A stretch of DNA of 64,000 nt from Alphaproteobacteria bacterium (GCA_022819985.1 JAJEGH010000044.1:18483-82482), one strand, 5' to 3'. Shown: positions 16,464 through 29,286, numbered from the stretch's first letter. Notes: generated by a model not told the origin, from the sequence alone. Program-made: numbers and translations.

Positions 16464-18167
16464 TCAGTGCGCGTGGCCTGCGTGGTCTGGTAAGCCGAGG
16501 CCGAGGGACCAGCTCGCGCTCAGGAACAGCGAATGCGCGAGGCGGTGTTCCAGGAATTCGGTGCGGTCGTAGTTGTATTGCAGCTTGAGCCGGCCGAGTT
16601 CGGAAAACTGCCAGAGCAGGAGCGGGGATATCCGGGTCCGGGTGCCGCGCATCGGGTCGGCCGCGCGCGCTTCGGCGTCGCCGCCGCGGCTGTCGGCATG
16701 TTCGTAGCGCAGGCCGACGCCCCAGCCGTCCGGCGTGTACCATATACCCTGAAGATAGAAGCCGTAGTCTTGGGCTCGGATCCGTTCGTCGTGGTGCCCC
16801 TCCTCTTCTTCTTCCTCCTCGCCCTCGTGATCCTCGGCGACGGCCGCCTTGGAGGTCCGGTGCATGTATTCGGCGGTCAGGACGAGGCGGTTTTTCGAGG
16901 ACAGGCGATGATTGATCGTGACGTCGGCGCCGAAGGTCGAGACCCGGGTGTCGCTGCCGTCCGGGTTCGGCTCGAACATCGCCGACCCGCCCAACGTAAC
17001 CGTGGTTTGCGGCGACACCGCCAGCCGGTTCTCCATCCGGATCGTATAGGCCAAATCGTCCAGCCCGTCGACGCCGGAACCGCCCTCGTCGGCGTGCTCT
17101 TCCTCTCCCTCTTGGACTCCACCGGTGCCATCGCCATCGCCTGCATCGTGCGTGTGGTCTTCGACGTGTCCTTCCTCTTCCTCGCCGTGCGCGTGCGCAT
17201 GGATGCTGCGGCGGTTCTGCATGCTCATAAACAAGGTGCTGCGCATCGCGCGGTTGTTGGCCAGCCGGGTTTCCGCCTGGACACCCAGGCTGCGAGCGCC
17301 GTCAGCGCCGAACACCCGCGTCGCGACCACCGGCTGGGTCTGCCAGGCCCAATCGTGCAGATGGGTCCGGTTGACAACGCCGAAGGGGGCGTAGAACTGC
17401 CCGGCCTGCAGGCGCAGGTTGCCGCCGCTCAGCCATTTCGAACGGACCCAGGCTTCCTCGATCTCCAGAAAGGTTTCGCCCTCCCCGTCGACGGTAAAGG
17501 TCGTATTGAAAAAAGCGTCGAAGAAGGGATCGTAGCTGCCGGCCACCGAAAGATCGACGCCCTGAAGCGTGAATCCGGTCCGCTTGGGATCGTGATGGCC
17601 GCCGAACAGGGATTCCATATCCTCGCCCTTGGCCGTGCTGGCGCCCATGGCGAAATCCACGTCGAGGCCAAGACGCTTCAGGCGCAGCACTCCGTCGCCG
17701 ACCCGGGCCGACCAGACGCCTGTCGGCTCGTGGCCCACTTCCTCTGCGGAGTCTTCGCCGGCTTCCTCCCCATGCGCATGGCCGTGCCCGTCCGACTTGC
17801 CGGCCATCTTGGCGTCCTTGTCGGCCGCAGGCTTCTTGCCATGGCCATGGCCGTCGTCGTCGCGATCGCCATCTTCCGGGGCCGGCTTCTTCCGGGGCGT
17901 CACGGTGGCGAGGCCGCTCGACCGGCGCAGCCGCTTCAGTTCGGCCTCCATCGCCTTCATCTTGCGCTCGCGCGCCTCGTCGCGCTCCAGCAGCTCTTTC
18001 ACCGTCTGCTCCAGAAGCTTGAGGCGTTGCGCATTCGTCTGCGCCACGGCTTCCGCGCCGGTCGCCAACGCTACGGTCGCCGCCAGCGCGACGGCCGCCA
18101 ACGTCGACAGCACAGCCGGGCGGGCCGCACCGTTTTCCGTCGCATCTCGCATCTCGCCGTCTCCCAT
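16464..18167 (-). CDS. Zinc-locus outer-membrane porin with His/Glu-rich insertions
   Basis: A 567-residue protein. A signal peptide (about 1-42) is followed by a short coiled coil (46-84), a charged linker rich in His and Asp (97-135), then beta-barrel sequence from about 155 to the end, finishing in a strand pattern and the tail DHAGHAH. Two insertions fall where extracellular loops would be: 322-362 (HAHAHGEEEEGH and more) and 444-460 (a run of Glu then GHHDE). The layout resembles coiled-coil porins of the OprO/OprP or DUF3138 kind. The metal-binding loops and the zur and znuA neighbours suggest zinc capture or passage at the outer membrane. The function is inferred, not established. It has its own 70-bp upstream gap. 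Confidence 0.75.
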   Translation of the reverse strand: MGDGEMRDATENGAARPAVLSTLAAVALAATVALATGAEAVAQTNAQRLKLLEQTVKELLERDEARERKMKAMEAELKRLRRSSGLATVTPRKKPAPEDGDRDDDGHGHGKKPAADKDAKMAGKSDGHGHAHGEEAGEDSAEEVGHEPTGVWSARVGDGVLRLKRLGLDVDFAMGASTAKGEDMESLFGGHHDPKRTGFTLQGVDLSVAGSYDPFFDAFFNTTFTVDGEGETFLEIEEAWVRSKWLSGGNLRLQAGQFYAPFGVVNRTHLHDWAWQTQPVVATRVFGADGARSLGVQAETRLANNRAMRSTLFMSMQNRRSIHAHAHGEEEEGHVEDHTHDAGDGDGTGGVQEGEEEHADEGGSGVDGLDDLAYTIRMENRLAVSPQTTVTLGGSAMFEPNPDGSDTRVSTFGADVTINHRLSSKNRLVLTAEYMHRTSKAAVAEDHEGEEEEEEEGHHDERIRAQDYGFYLQGIWYTPDGWGVGLRYEHADSRGGDAEARAADPMRGTRTRISPLLLWQFSELGRLKLQYNYDRTEFLEHRLAHSLFLSASWSLGLGLPDHAGHAH

Positions 18168-18171
18168 AACC

Positions 18172-18180
18172 GTATAATAT
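18172..18180. promoter_or_regulatory. Candidate Zur site upstream of the porin gene
   Basis: GTATAATAT begins 5 bp ahead of the porin ATG, in an AT-rich patch within GC-rich DNA. The same nine bases occur in the znuA upstream dyad. Only one half is well conserved here. Confidence 0.4.
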
Positions 18181-18237
18181 TTCTTGGTTTTTGCGCTCCG
18201 GCTGTGCGGTGGACAGCGTCGGCGGGCGCTTGTGCGT

Positions 18238-19203
18238 CTAGCCCGTAAGGCAGGCGCGCAGATTGTCGGCGAGTCCGCGTATCAGGGATTCGTAGGCGCC
18301 CTTGCCGGCGGGCAATGCGGCGCCGACCGGATCCAGCGTTCCGGTCCTGGCAGGCGTACCCCGGATCAGGACATCGACCATTTTCGGCGCGAATTGCGGC
18401 TCGCGGAACACGCAGGACGCTCCGCGCTCGAGAATGCGCGTGCGGATTTCGTAGAGGCGCCGCGGCGACGGCGTCCGGTGCGGATCGACGGTGATCGAGC
18501 CGGCCGGCGCCAGACGATAGCGTTTCTCGAAATACTGATAGGCGTCGTGGAAAACGATATACTTCTTCTTCCGGATCGGTCGAAGCGCCTTGGCGATCCT
18601 GTCATCCAGCGCCTTGAGCCGGCGGACCGTCGCAGCCGCGTTGGCACGGTATGCGGCGGCGTTCGGTGCGTCGGCCCGGGCCAGGGCCTCTGCTATCGCC
18701 CGGGTCATGGCGATCGCGTTATGCGGGTCCAGCCAGATATGCGGATCGACATCGGCGCGTTCTTCGTCCTCGTCGCCCTCGTCCTCGCCATGGTGGTCGT
18801 GATCGTCCAGCTCCCACAGGCCGCCCTCGCGCAACTTTCGAAGCCGAACGCCCTTCGCTTCCTGAAGCGACACCGAAACGGCTTTCCCCGCGAGGTTCTT
18901 CACGATTTTTTCGACGGACAGCTCGAGCGCCGGTCCGGTCCAGATCACCACCCGGGCCTCGGACAGCAGGCGCGCCTGCGACGGCCTCAGGGTGATGCCG
19001 TGCGGCGAGATCGATCCGCTGAGCAGCAGCGCCGGCGTACCGACCCCGTCCATGACCGACGCCGCCAGGGCGTGGATCGGTTTGATGGTGACGACCACCC
19101 GTGGCGCCTCGGCGCGGGCCGGCCCGCCGGCAGCGAGGGCCAGCGTCGGGACGGCCAACGCGACCGCTACGATCCCCGCTTTCCAGGTTTTCGGGCTGAT
19201 CAT
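18238..19203 (-). CDS. znuA: Zinc ABC transporter periplasmic binding protein
   Basis: A 321-residue cluster A-I binding protein. A signal peptide runs to about residue 32 (ARAEA). The zinc-ligand histidines are His68 (SPHG), His155 (DPHIWLDPHN) and His219 (FHDAYQYF). The acidic, His-rich loop at 133-150 (DDHDHH then Asp/Glu) is the zinc-collecting insertion typical of ZnuA. The frame can be extended to a TTG at 19233, but the ATG at 19203 gives a normal signal peptide. The permease and ATPase genes (znuB, znuC), usually adjacent, are not in this window. Expression is probably Zur-controlled through the dyad 35 bp upstream. Confidence 0.92.
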   Translation of the reverse strand: MISPKTWKAGIVAVALAVPTLALAAGGPARAEAPRVVVTIKPIHALAASVMDGVGTPALLLSGSISPHGITLRPSQARLLSEARVVIWTGPALELSVEKIVKNLAGKAVSVSLQEAKGVRLRKLREGGLWELDDHDHHGEDEGDEDEERADVDPHIWLDPHNAIAMTRAIAEALARADAPNAAAYRANAAATVRRLKALDDRIAKALRPIRKKKYIVFHDAYQYFEKRYRLAPAGSITVDPHRTPSPRRLYEIRTRILERGASCVFREPQFAPKMVDVLIRGTPARTGTLDPVGAALPAGKGAYESLIRGLADNLRACLTG

Positions 19204-19238
19204 CGGCAATACTCCGGCGCACCGAATATTCAATATTA

Positions 19239-19250
19239 GTATAATATAAC
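19239..19250. promoter_or_regulatory. Candidate Zur box upstream of znuA
   Basis: GTATAATATAAC is an imperfect dyad inside a strongly AT-rich patch (19224-19258) in an otherwise GC-rich region. Alphaproteobacterial Zur boxes are AT-rich dyads of this form. Its GTATAATAT core recurs ahead of the porin gene. Confidence 0.55.
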
Positions 19251-19394
19251 ATAAATTTCGAAGACAATCGAAAAGTGCCGTGCCCGACGCTGCGATGGCA
19301 TAGGGAGTCTCGCCGCAGTCCGATATGCGCCGGGCGCGTCAAACCGTTTCGCCCGATCGCCGGGAACGGGCAGCCGGGAAAGCTGCACGCCGAT

Positions 19395-19434
19395 CCGACC
19401 GGCCTCCGGAACATTCGTTTCGAATGCCGGTCGG
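19395..19434. terminator. Stem-loop just after rlmH
   Basis: CCGACCGG (19395-19402) pairs with CCGGTCGG (19427-19434), and inside it CATTCG pairs with CGAATG around a three-base loop, leaving a 9-base bulge on one side. It lies immediately downstream of the rlmH stop on the minus strand. There is no U-run, so it may be a 3'-end stabiliser or processing site rather than an intrinsic terminator. Confidence 0.5.
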
Positions 19435-19439
19435 TGCCC

Positions 19440-19895
19440 CTACCCCCGGTGGTACGGATGCCCGGCGAGGATCGTGGATGCCCGGTAAAGCTGTTCGGCG
19501 AGCATGACGCGGACCAGCTGGTGCGGCCAGGTCGCCCGGCCGAAGGACAGTACGAGATCGGCCGCCGCGAGGGTCTCCGGCGCGTGGCCGTCGGCGCCGC
19601 CGATGGCGAAGGCGACTGTTGCGGCCCCGTTATCGCGATAGCGCGCCAGGGTTTCGGCGAGAGCCTCGCTGGTGAGGTCGGTTCCCGACCGGTCCAGCAC
19701 GACCAGCGGCCCGTCCGGCAGGCGGCGGCGCAACGCTTCGCCCTCGCGCTGCACCCGGACGGCCGGCGGATCGCTGCCGCGCTCGGCGATCTCGACCGCA
19801 GTCAGCGGCCAGGGCAGCCGCTTCGAATAGGTTGCGAAGAGGTCTTTCGGGGCGCCGTCGCGCAGCCGGCCGACGGCGATTACGCAGATACGCAT
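19440..19895 (-). CDS. rlmH: 23S rRNA (pseudouridine1915-N3)-methyltransferase
   Basis: A 151-residue SPOUT methyltransferase. It opens MRICVIAVGRLR. The C-terminal knot carries FAIGGADGH and LSFGRATWPHQLVRVMLAEQLYRA, ending in the HPYHRG tail that is diagnostic for RlmH. It methylates pseudouridine 1915 in helix 69 of 23S rRNA. It follows rsfS in the usual order and is the last gene of the obgE-to-rlmH operon. Confidence 0.95.
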   Translation of the reverse strand: MRICVIAVGRLRDGAPKDLFATYSKRLPWPLTAVEIAERGSDPPAVRVQREGEALRRRLPDGPLVVLDRSGTDLTSEALAETLARYRDNGAATVAFAIGGADGHAPETLAAADLVLSFGRATWPHQLVRVMLAEQLYRASTILAGHPYHRG

Positions 19896-19973
19896 CGCGC
19901 CCGGGTTCCGCCGGTCGGTTGCCTGCGCCTGTCCGGCCCGTCCGTCAGCCGTGCCATGGCCCCGGAGATCGCC

Positions 19974-20351
19974 TTAGCCGGCCATCTCCAGCGCCCGCGC
20001 CTCGTCCCGCGCGTCGGCTTCCTCGTTCCACAGCTTTTCGAGATTGTAGAAGCCGCGGACTTCCGGCTTGAAGAGATGGACGATCACATCGCCGCCGTCG
20101 ATCAGCACCCAGTCGCTGCGTTCGATCCCTTCGGCGGGGACCGATGGCAACCCGGCCTGCTTCATCTTCCGGATCAGGCGGTCGGCCATCGCGTGGACAT
20201 GGCGGTCCGAGCGGCCGGTGGCGATGACCATGTAATCTGCGAACCCGGCCCGTCCGGCCAGGTCGATCACGACGATATCTTCGGCCTTGTCATCGTCGAG
20301 CGAGGTCTCGGCAACGGCTTTCAGCGCGTCGGCCGAGGGCAAGTCACGCAA
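19974..20351 (-). CDS. rsfS: Ribosomal silencing factor
   Basis: A 125-residue protein of the RsfS/Iojap family. The core reads DIVVIDLAGRAGFADYMVIATG, then the DWVLIDGGDVIVHLF strand and FYNLEKLW. It binds ribosomal protein L14 and prevents subunit joining when nutrients are short. No ATG is available: the frame starts at a TTG at 20351, or at a second TTG three codons later. A GGAGGT stands about 18 bases upstream of the first TTG, which is too far for a normal ribosome-binding site, so the exact start is uncertain. It lies between nadD and rlmH as in most proteobacteria. Confidence 0.9.
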   Translation of the reverse strand: MRDLPSADALKAVAETSLDDDKAEDIVVIDLAGRAGFADYMVIATGRSDRHVHAMADRLIRKMKQAGLPSVPAEGIERSDWVLIDGGDVIVHLFKPEVRGFYNLEKLWNEEADARDEARALEMAG

Positions 20352-20417
20352 TGTGCGGCGGATCTTCGGACCTCCCGTTTCGAGGACGCCCGGACGGCTG
20401 CGCCGCCGGACGCCGGT

Positions 20418-21098
20418 TCACATATCCGCCGGAATTGCCGCTTCTGCAGAAGCCGCCGTCCCGGCGCGGATCGCGCTCGCCGACGCATCGTGCAGCCGGC
20501 AATGGAAGAAGGTCCAGGCCGGCGGCGTGCGCTGCGCCAAGCGTCGCGCACGGTTCTCCGGCACCCGGCGGCGGGCGAAACGCTGCGCCGCCACGCCGGA
20601 CAACGCCCGGGCAGAATAGGACGGACGGGCGAATACGGCAACGGGAATGCTGTTAAAGATTTCTGACCAGTTCTTCCATCTGGGTATTTGAACGAGATTG
20701 TCGGCGCCCATGATCCACACGAATCTGTTGCGCGGATACAGCGCCTTTATTCTTTCCAGCGTATCGGCGGTGTAGGTCGTGCCCAGGCCGGCCTCGAGGT
20801 CGGTCGCGCGCATCGCCGGATGCCGGGTCATGCGGGCCGCGGAGGCCAGCCGGTCCGCCAGCGGCATCATCGCGCCGCCGGGCTTGAGCGGATTCTGCGG
20901 CGAGACCAGCCACCAGATCTCGTCGAGGCCGAGGCCGGCCAGCGCCGCCAGCGCGACATGCCGGTGGCCGTCATGCGCCGGGTTGAACGACCCGCCGAGC
21001 AGGCCGACGCTGCGGGCGGCGAAGGGGCTGGGCGGGCGGGGATGCCAGTATGTCAACGCGTCACCTGTCGTTCGTGCGCTGGGATCGTATTGCATCAT
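20418..21098 (-). CDS. nadD: Nicotinate-nucleotide adenylyltransferase
   Basis: The protein is 226 residues from the chosen ATG. The nucleotidyltransferase motif GGSFNPAHDGHRH lies near the N-terminus, WIMGADNL in the middle, and SASAIRAG stands for the ISSTxIR ATP-binding motif near the end. It makes nicotinate adenine dinucleotide in NAD synthesis. The start is unclear: ATGs exist at 21149, 21098 and 21095. I chose 21098 because the longer form would overlap the divergent higB start. None has a good ribosome-binding site. The ATG directly abuts the palindrome that probably serves as the higBA operator. Confidence 0.9.
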   Translation of the reverse strand: MMQYDPSARTTGDALTYWHPRPPSPFAARSVGLLGGSFNPAHDGHRHVALAALAGLGLDEIWWLVSPQNPLKPGGAMMPLADRLASAARMTRHPAMRATDLEAGLGTTYTADTLERIKALYPRNRFVWIMGADNLVQIPRWKNWSEIFNSIPVAVFARPSYSARALSGVAAQRFARRRVPENRARRLAQRTPPAWTFFHCRLHDASASAIRAGTAASAEAAIPADM

Positions 21099-21118
21099 GT
21101 ACGGCAAGACCGTACAAT
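21090..21118 (+). promoter_or_regulatory. higBA promoter with embedded operator
   Basis: TTGCAT (21090-21095) and TACAAT (21113-21118) are spaced 17 bp. Between and overlapping them lies a perfect dyad, TGTACGG-CAAGA-CCGTACA (21098-21116). HigA antitoxins usually bind such a dyad to repress their own operon. Transcription would start at about 21125, one base before the higB ATG. Confidence 0.6.
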
Positions 21119-21125
21119 CTTGGTT

Positions 21126-21416
21126 ATGGTCATCGGTTCCGTTCGCCATCGGGGCTTGCGCGGGCTTCTGGAAAACGATTCGCCCCGATTCCTGAAACAG
21201 GACCTGGCGGCCCGCGTACGCAATATATTAACTGCGCTTGTCTTGGCAGACGACATCGATGAACTGATCGCCCAGGCTCCTACGGGCTGGCGCGTTCACC
21301 GCCTTACCGGCGACCGCCGGAACGTCTGGAGCGTTTCCGTCTCAGGCAACTGGCGGATAACTTTCGAAGAGCAGGGCGGTGCCGTCGAGCATCTGGACCT
21401 GGAGGACTACCACTGA
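21126..21416 (+). CDS. higB: Type II toxin, RelE/HigB family
   Basis: A 96-residue toxin. It has the family pattern: the basic N-terminal SVRHRGLRGLLE, the central GWRVHRLTGDRRNVWSVSVSGNWRI, and the C-terminal DLEDYH. HigB enzymes cleave mRNA on the ribosome. The gene lies on the strand opposite to its neighbours, inserted between proA and nadD. The ATG is predicted to be almost at the transcription start, so the message may be leaderless. The stop overlaps the higA start by one base (TGATG). Confidence 0.88.
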   Translation: MVIGSVRHRGLRGLLENDSPRFLKQDLAARVRNILTALVLADDIDELIAQAPTGWRVHRLTGDRRNVWSVSVSGNWRITFEEQGGAVEHLDLEDYH

Positions 21417-21721
21417 TGACAGTCAGCAACGTCAGGGTGAGGATGACCCCTTCACATCCCGGCGCGTTCATTCGCGCGGAGGTGCTTGAGGATCAGGGCC
21501 TGAATGTCACCGAAGCGGCCCGGATTTTGGGCGTTCGCCGGGCGACGCTTTCAGACCTGTTGAACGGCAACGTCGCGCTGTCGCCGGAAATGGCGCTGCG
21601 CGTCGAAAAGGCGTTCGACGTGAGCATGGACCTGCTGTTGCGGATGCAGGCATGGCACGATTCATCGCAGATGCGGGCTCGGGCCGACGAGATTGCCGTG
21701 GAGCGCTACCGGCCGGCCTGA
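21416..21721 (+). CDS. higA: Antitoxin, HigA family (HTH XRE)
   Basis: A 101-residue protein with the HigA layout: a short N-terminus with HPGAFIRAEVLEDQGL, then a helix-turn-helix, VTEAARILGVRRATLSDLLNG, and the SPEMALRVEKAFDVS dimer helix. It should neutralise the HigB toxin encoded just upstream and repress the shared promoter, whose dyad lies around 21107. Translational coupling by TGATG keeps the two products in ratio. Confidence 0.9.
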   Translation: MTVSNVRVRMTPSHPGAFIRAEVLEDQGLNVTEAARILGVRRATLSDLLNGNVALSPEMALRVEKAFDVSMDLLLRMQAWHDSSQMRARADEIAVERYRPA

Positions 21722-21800
21722 CCGGTACCCCGCAGGTCGACAACGATACGCCGGCTGCACGCAACGGCTCCCCGCCGGTCGTGTGGAGCCATTCGAGCTC

Positions 21801-23063
21801 CTAGGGCCGGATCTGCCCGTCGCCGCGCACGACATATTTGAAGCTGGTGAGCTGCTCCAGGCCGACCGGGCCGCGGGCGTGCAGCTTGCCGGTCGAGATG
21901 CCGATCTCCGCGCCCATGCCGAACTCGCCGCCGTCGGCGAACTGGGTCGAAGCGTTCCACAGCACGATGGCGCTGTCGACCGCGCCGAGGAACTTCTCGG
22001 CGACCGCCGCATCCTCGGTGATAATCGAGTCCGTGTGGCTGCTGCCATGGCGTTCGATATGGTTGATCGCGCCGTCGACGCCGTCGACCAGCTTCACCGC
22101 CATGATCCAGTCGAGATATTCGGTGTCCCAGTCGTCTTCGGTCGCCGCCACGATCCGCTTGTCGATCGCCTGGGTCGCCGTATCGCCGCGGATTTCGACG
22201 CCGGCCTCCAGCAGGTCGCCCACAATCGGCGCCAGATGGCTGTTATGGGCCTGGCGGTCGACCAGCAGGGTCTCGGCCGCGCCGCAGATGCCGGGCCGGC
22301 GCGTCTTGGCGTTCAACGTCACCCGCCGCGCCATCTCCAGGTCGGCCGCGGCATCGACGTAGACATGGCAGTTGCCGTCGAGATGGGCGATCACCGGGAT
22401 GCGGCTTTCCTCCTGGACGCGGGCGATCAGGCCCTTGCCGCCGCGCGGCACGATGATGTCGATATGCCGGTTCATGCGCAGCATGGCGCCGACCGCCGCC
22501 CGGTCGGTCGTCGGGACGAGCTGGACCGCGTCTTCCGGCAGGCCGGCTTCGCCGAGGCCGTGGCGCAGGCAGTCGACGATCGGGCGCGAGGTGTGGAAGC
22601 TCTCCCGGCCGCCGCGCAGGATGGCGGCGTTGCCGGATTTCAGGCACAGCGCGCCGGCGTCGGCGGTCACGTTGGGCCGCGATTCGTAGATGATGCCGAT
22701 GACGCCGAGCGGCGTGCGCACCCGGGAAATCCGCAGGCCGTTCGGCCGGTCCCACTCGGCGGCGACGCTGCCGACCGGGTCGGGCAGGGCGGCGATCTCC
22801 GCCATCCCCGCGGCCATCGCCTCGATGCGCTCGGGCGTCAGGGTCAGCCGGTCGACGAAGGCGCTGTTGAAGTCGCGGCCCGAGGCTTCCTCGAGATCGC
22901 GCGCATTGGCGGCGAGCAGCTCGTCCTGCCGCGCGCGCAGAGCCGAAGCCGCTGCCGCCAGGGCGGCGTTCTTCGCCGCCTCGGCCGCGCCGGTCATCGC
23001 CGTCGCCGCGGCCCGCGCCCGCTCGCCGAGCGCGAGCATTTCCCATTCGATGGAGCCAGTCAT
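21801..23063 (-). CDS. proA: Glutamate-5-semialdehyde dehydrogenase (gamma-glutamyl phosphate reductase)
   Basis: A 420-residue enzyme of the ALDH superfamily. Landmarks are [16 protein letters not shown] (118-133), the GGRES stretch, and catalytic Cys260 in [10 protein letters not shown]. It reduces gamma-glutamyl phosphate to the semialdehyde in proline synthesis. proB, its usual direct neighbour, is 1.4 kb upstream because a cargo segment separates them. The C-terminus, [13 protein letters not shown], is normal, so the enzyme appears intact. Confidence 0.95.
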   Translation of the reverse strand: MTGSIEWEMLALGERARAAATAMTGAAEAAKNAALAAAASALRARQDELLAANARDLEEASGRDFNSAFVDRLTLTPERIEAMAAGMAEIAALPDPVGSVAAEWDRPNGLRISRVRTPLGVIGIIYESRPNVTADAGALCLKSGNAAILRGGRESFHTSRPIVDCLRHGLGEAGLPEDAVQLVPTTDRAAVGAMLRMNRHIDIIVPRGGKGLIARVQEESRIPVIAHLDGNCHVYVDAAADLEMARRVTLNAKTRRPGICGAAETLLVDRQAHNSHLAPIVGDLLEAGVEIRGDTATQAIDKRIVAATEDDWDTEYLDWIMAVKLVDGVDGAINHIERHGSSHTDSIITEDAAVAEKFLGAVDSAIVLWNASTQFADGGEFGMGAEIGISTGKLHARGPVGLEQLTSFKYVVRGDGQIRP

Positions 23064-23202
23064 CGTTCCGTTCCGCTATCCGGAGCCCGACATAACGCTT
23101 TCGGCAGGTGAAATCACGCAGAATTCGGATCGGGCATCGCCCCCGGCGCCTGCTCCCGGCCTATGCTCCGGGCTGGCGCGGCGTGCGGACCTGCCTCTGC
23201 CG

Positions 23203-23301
23203 TCACCACAACCGGGCGACACCGTACCGGCCGCTATTCGCCATCCACCGGAGAAAGGCGTGGGTGTCCAGGAGGGCGCGCACCGCTATCGGCCATCCCA
23301 T
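23203..23301 (-). pseudogene. Truncated PIN-domain toxin remnant
   Basis: A 32-codon frame overlaps the 3' end of the antitoxin gene by 16 bp. It reads MGWPIAVRALLDTHAFLRW, matching the first strand and catalytic Asp region of PIN-domain (VapC-like) toxins, then ends at a stop after about 12 unrelated residues. The remaining PIN motifs are absent from the 140 bp before proA. The overlap and order are those of an intact antitoxin-toxin operon, so this looks like a toxin gene cut off by deletion. Confidence 0.65.
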
Positions 23302-23519
23302 GCCGCCAGCTCGTCCTCCGGCAGCGGGTCGAAAAAACGGTCGGGAACGGAGAGTTTTCCCTTGAGGAGATCGGCTTGCCGCTTGTTTCGGCGCTTGCAG
23401 CCGAGCAGACGCGCAACCGGCCCGACCCGGCGCGCGATCGCGACATCCTCGCCGGACTCGACCTGCGCCAACAGGCGGGACAGCCGGGTCTTTGCCTGAT
23501 GGACGTTGACGACAACCAT
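23286..23519 (-). CDS. Antitoxin, Phd/YefM family
   Basis: A 77-residue protein that opens MVVVNVHQAKTRLSRLLAQVESGEDV, the fold and spacing of Phd/YefM-type antitoxins (dimer DNA-binding N-terminus, unstructured C-terminal toxin-binding tail). The tail FDPLPEDELAAW fits antitoxins paired with PIN toxins. The downstream toxin is truncated, so this is an orphan antitoxin. It lies in the insert between proB and proA. Confidence 0.8.
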   Translation of the reverse strand: MVVVNVHQAKTRLSRLLAQVESGEDVAIARRVGPVARLLGCKRRNKRQADLLKGKLSVPDRFFDPLPEDELAAWDGR

Positions 23520-23629
23520 GACCGCGCATCCCTTCGGAGCAAGCTGGCTAAAGAGATAGCTGGATTGCGAACAGGATCGAGGTTGGCGGAAGGAGAAGCG
23601 GGTCCGGCGACGGACCATCCTAGAACATC

Positions 23630-24349
23630 CTAGAACCAGGCCCAGATCGGATGACCGCGCTCGCCCCAGAAAATGTACCAGCGGCCGGCCGCGCGCAATA
23701 TGTTCCGCATTTCCTCGATCTCCTCTTCCGTTGGCGGCGGCTCCGGCGGCTCCGGCTCCCGGGGTTCCGGAGGTTTCCGGCCGAAGAGCCGCCCAAGAAA
23801 GCCTGGCTCCGGCGCTGGGGGCGCAGGCGGCGCAGGCGGCGGGGGCGGGGGTTCGACCCAGGGGTTGTCTGCGCTGGCGAGAAGCGCCTTCCCGTATTCC
23901 ACAGCCTCTTCCGGCGGCATACACTGCGTCCAGGCCCGGTATAGCAGCATGTCGTCTTCGAAGAGACCGACACAGGATTCGAGGAATTTGCCCCGGAAAC
24001 TCGTCTCGTCGATCTTGTCGAAGATGCCGCCGTGCGAGTATCGCGGCACGCCATCGCACTTGCCGCGCAACAATTCGAGGACGTAGTAGCCGGCGGTCCT
24101 CCGAAGAAATTCTTCGTCCGACATCCCGCTTTCCGGATTCTTTTGCTCAAGCATCCAGGCGTCGGCCTCTTCGTCTTCGCCGACCCGGGGAGCGCCTGGC
24201 ACCTCGTACGGCCTGTCCGAAATTTCATCGCGCCGCTTTTCGTCTTCCTCGCTTTCCTCGCGGTCGTCGTAAAGCGTCTGCATCAAACGCTTCCATTCCT
24301 CCTCGTGCCCCGGTTTCGCTTTGCCCAGGGGGTATACGTCCAAACCCAT
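23630..24349 (-). CDS. Unknown acidic protein with Pro-rich linker
   Basis: A 239-residue protein that I do not recognise. It opens MGLDVYPLGKAKPGHEEEW. The N-terminal half is acidic, and a mixed central part holds GYYVLELLRGKCDGVPRYSHGG and LFEDDMLLYRAW. A proline-rich linker (about 168-205) with a run of six prolines is followed by a short amphipathic end, WYIFWGERGHPIWAWF. There is no signal peptide or clear membrane segment. The ribosome-binding site GGAG precedes the ATG. It is part of the segment splitting proB from proA, so it is probably acquired cargo. The gene is likely real; its function is unknown. Confidence 0.65.
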   Translation of the reverse strand: MGLDVYPLGKAKPGHEEEWKRLMQTLYDDREESEEDEKRRDEISDRPYEVPGAPRVGEDEEADAWMLEQKNPESGMSDEEFLRRTAGYYVLELLRGKCDGVPRYSHGGIFDKIDETSFRGKFLESCVGLFEDDMLLYRAWTQCMPPEEAVEYGKALLASADNPWVEPPPPPPAPPAPPAPEPGFLGRLFGRKPPEPREPEPPEPPPTEEEIEEMRNILRAAGRWYIFWGERGHPIWAWF

Positions 24350-24438
24350 CGTTCACTCCGAAATTCATTGTTTGTTCCCCGAAACAGCCGCGGCCGCGCA
24401 AACGACGGGCCGGAAGTTTCAAATACAAGGTAATCGAT

Positions 24439-27601
<3,163 letters not shown>

Positions 27602-27636
27602 CGGGGGTCGTTCTCCGTCCTGAACTTTCCGCTGTC

Positions 27637-27758
27637 CCCTTCGATACGCCCCGGCCCGGGGCCGGGGCTACTCAGGATGAGGAAGAGCGGTGTCGTATGT
27701 TCTCAAACCCCCAACAAATCCTTCATCCCGAGTAGGCGCGCCAGCGCCGTATCGAGGG
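27637..27758. repeat. Palindromic intergenic element, family R2, copy 2
   Basis: The same bounding motifs as copy 1 (CCCTTCGATACG ... CGTATCGAGGG), the same inner arms GGCTACTCAGGATGAGG and CTTCATCCCGAGTAGGC, and a diverged loop. The right end GTATCGAGGGG is partly repeated (ATATCGAGGGG) just outside. It lies between the PhyH gene and mmsA. Confidence 0.85.
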
Positions 27759-27777
27759 GGCCATATCGAGGGGCCGC

Positions 27778-29286
<1,509 letters not shown>

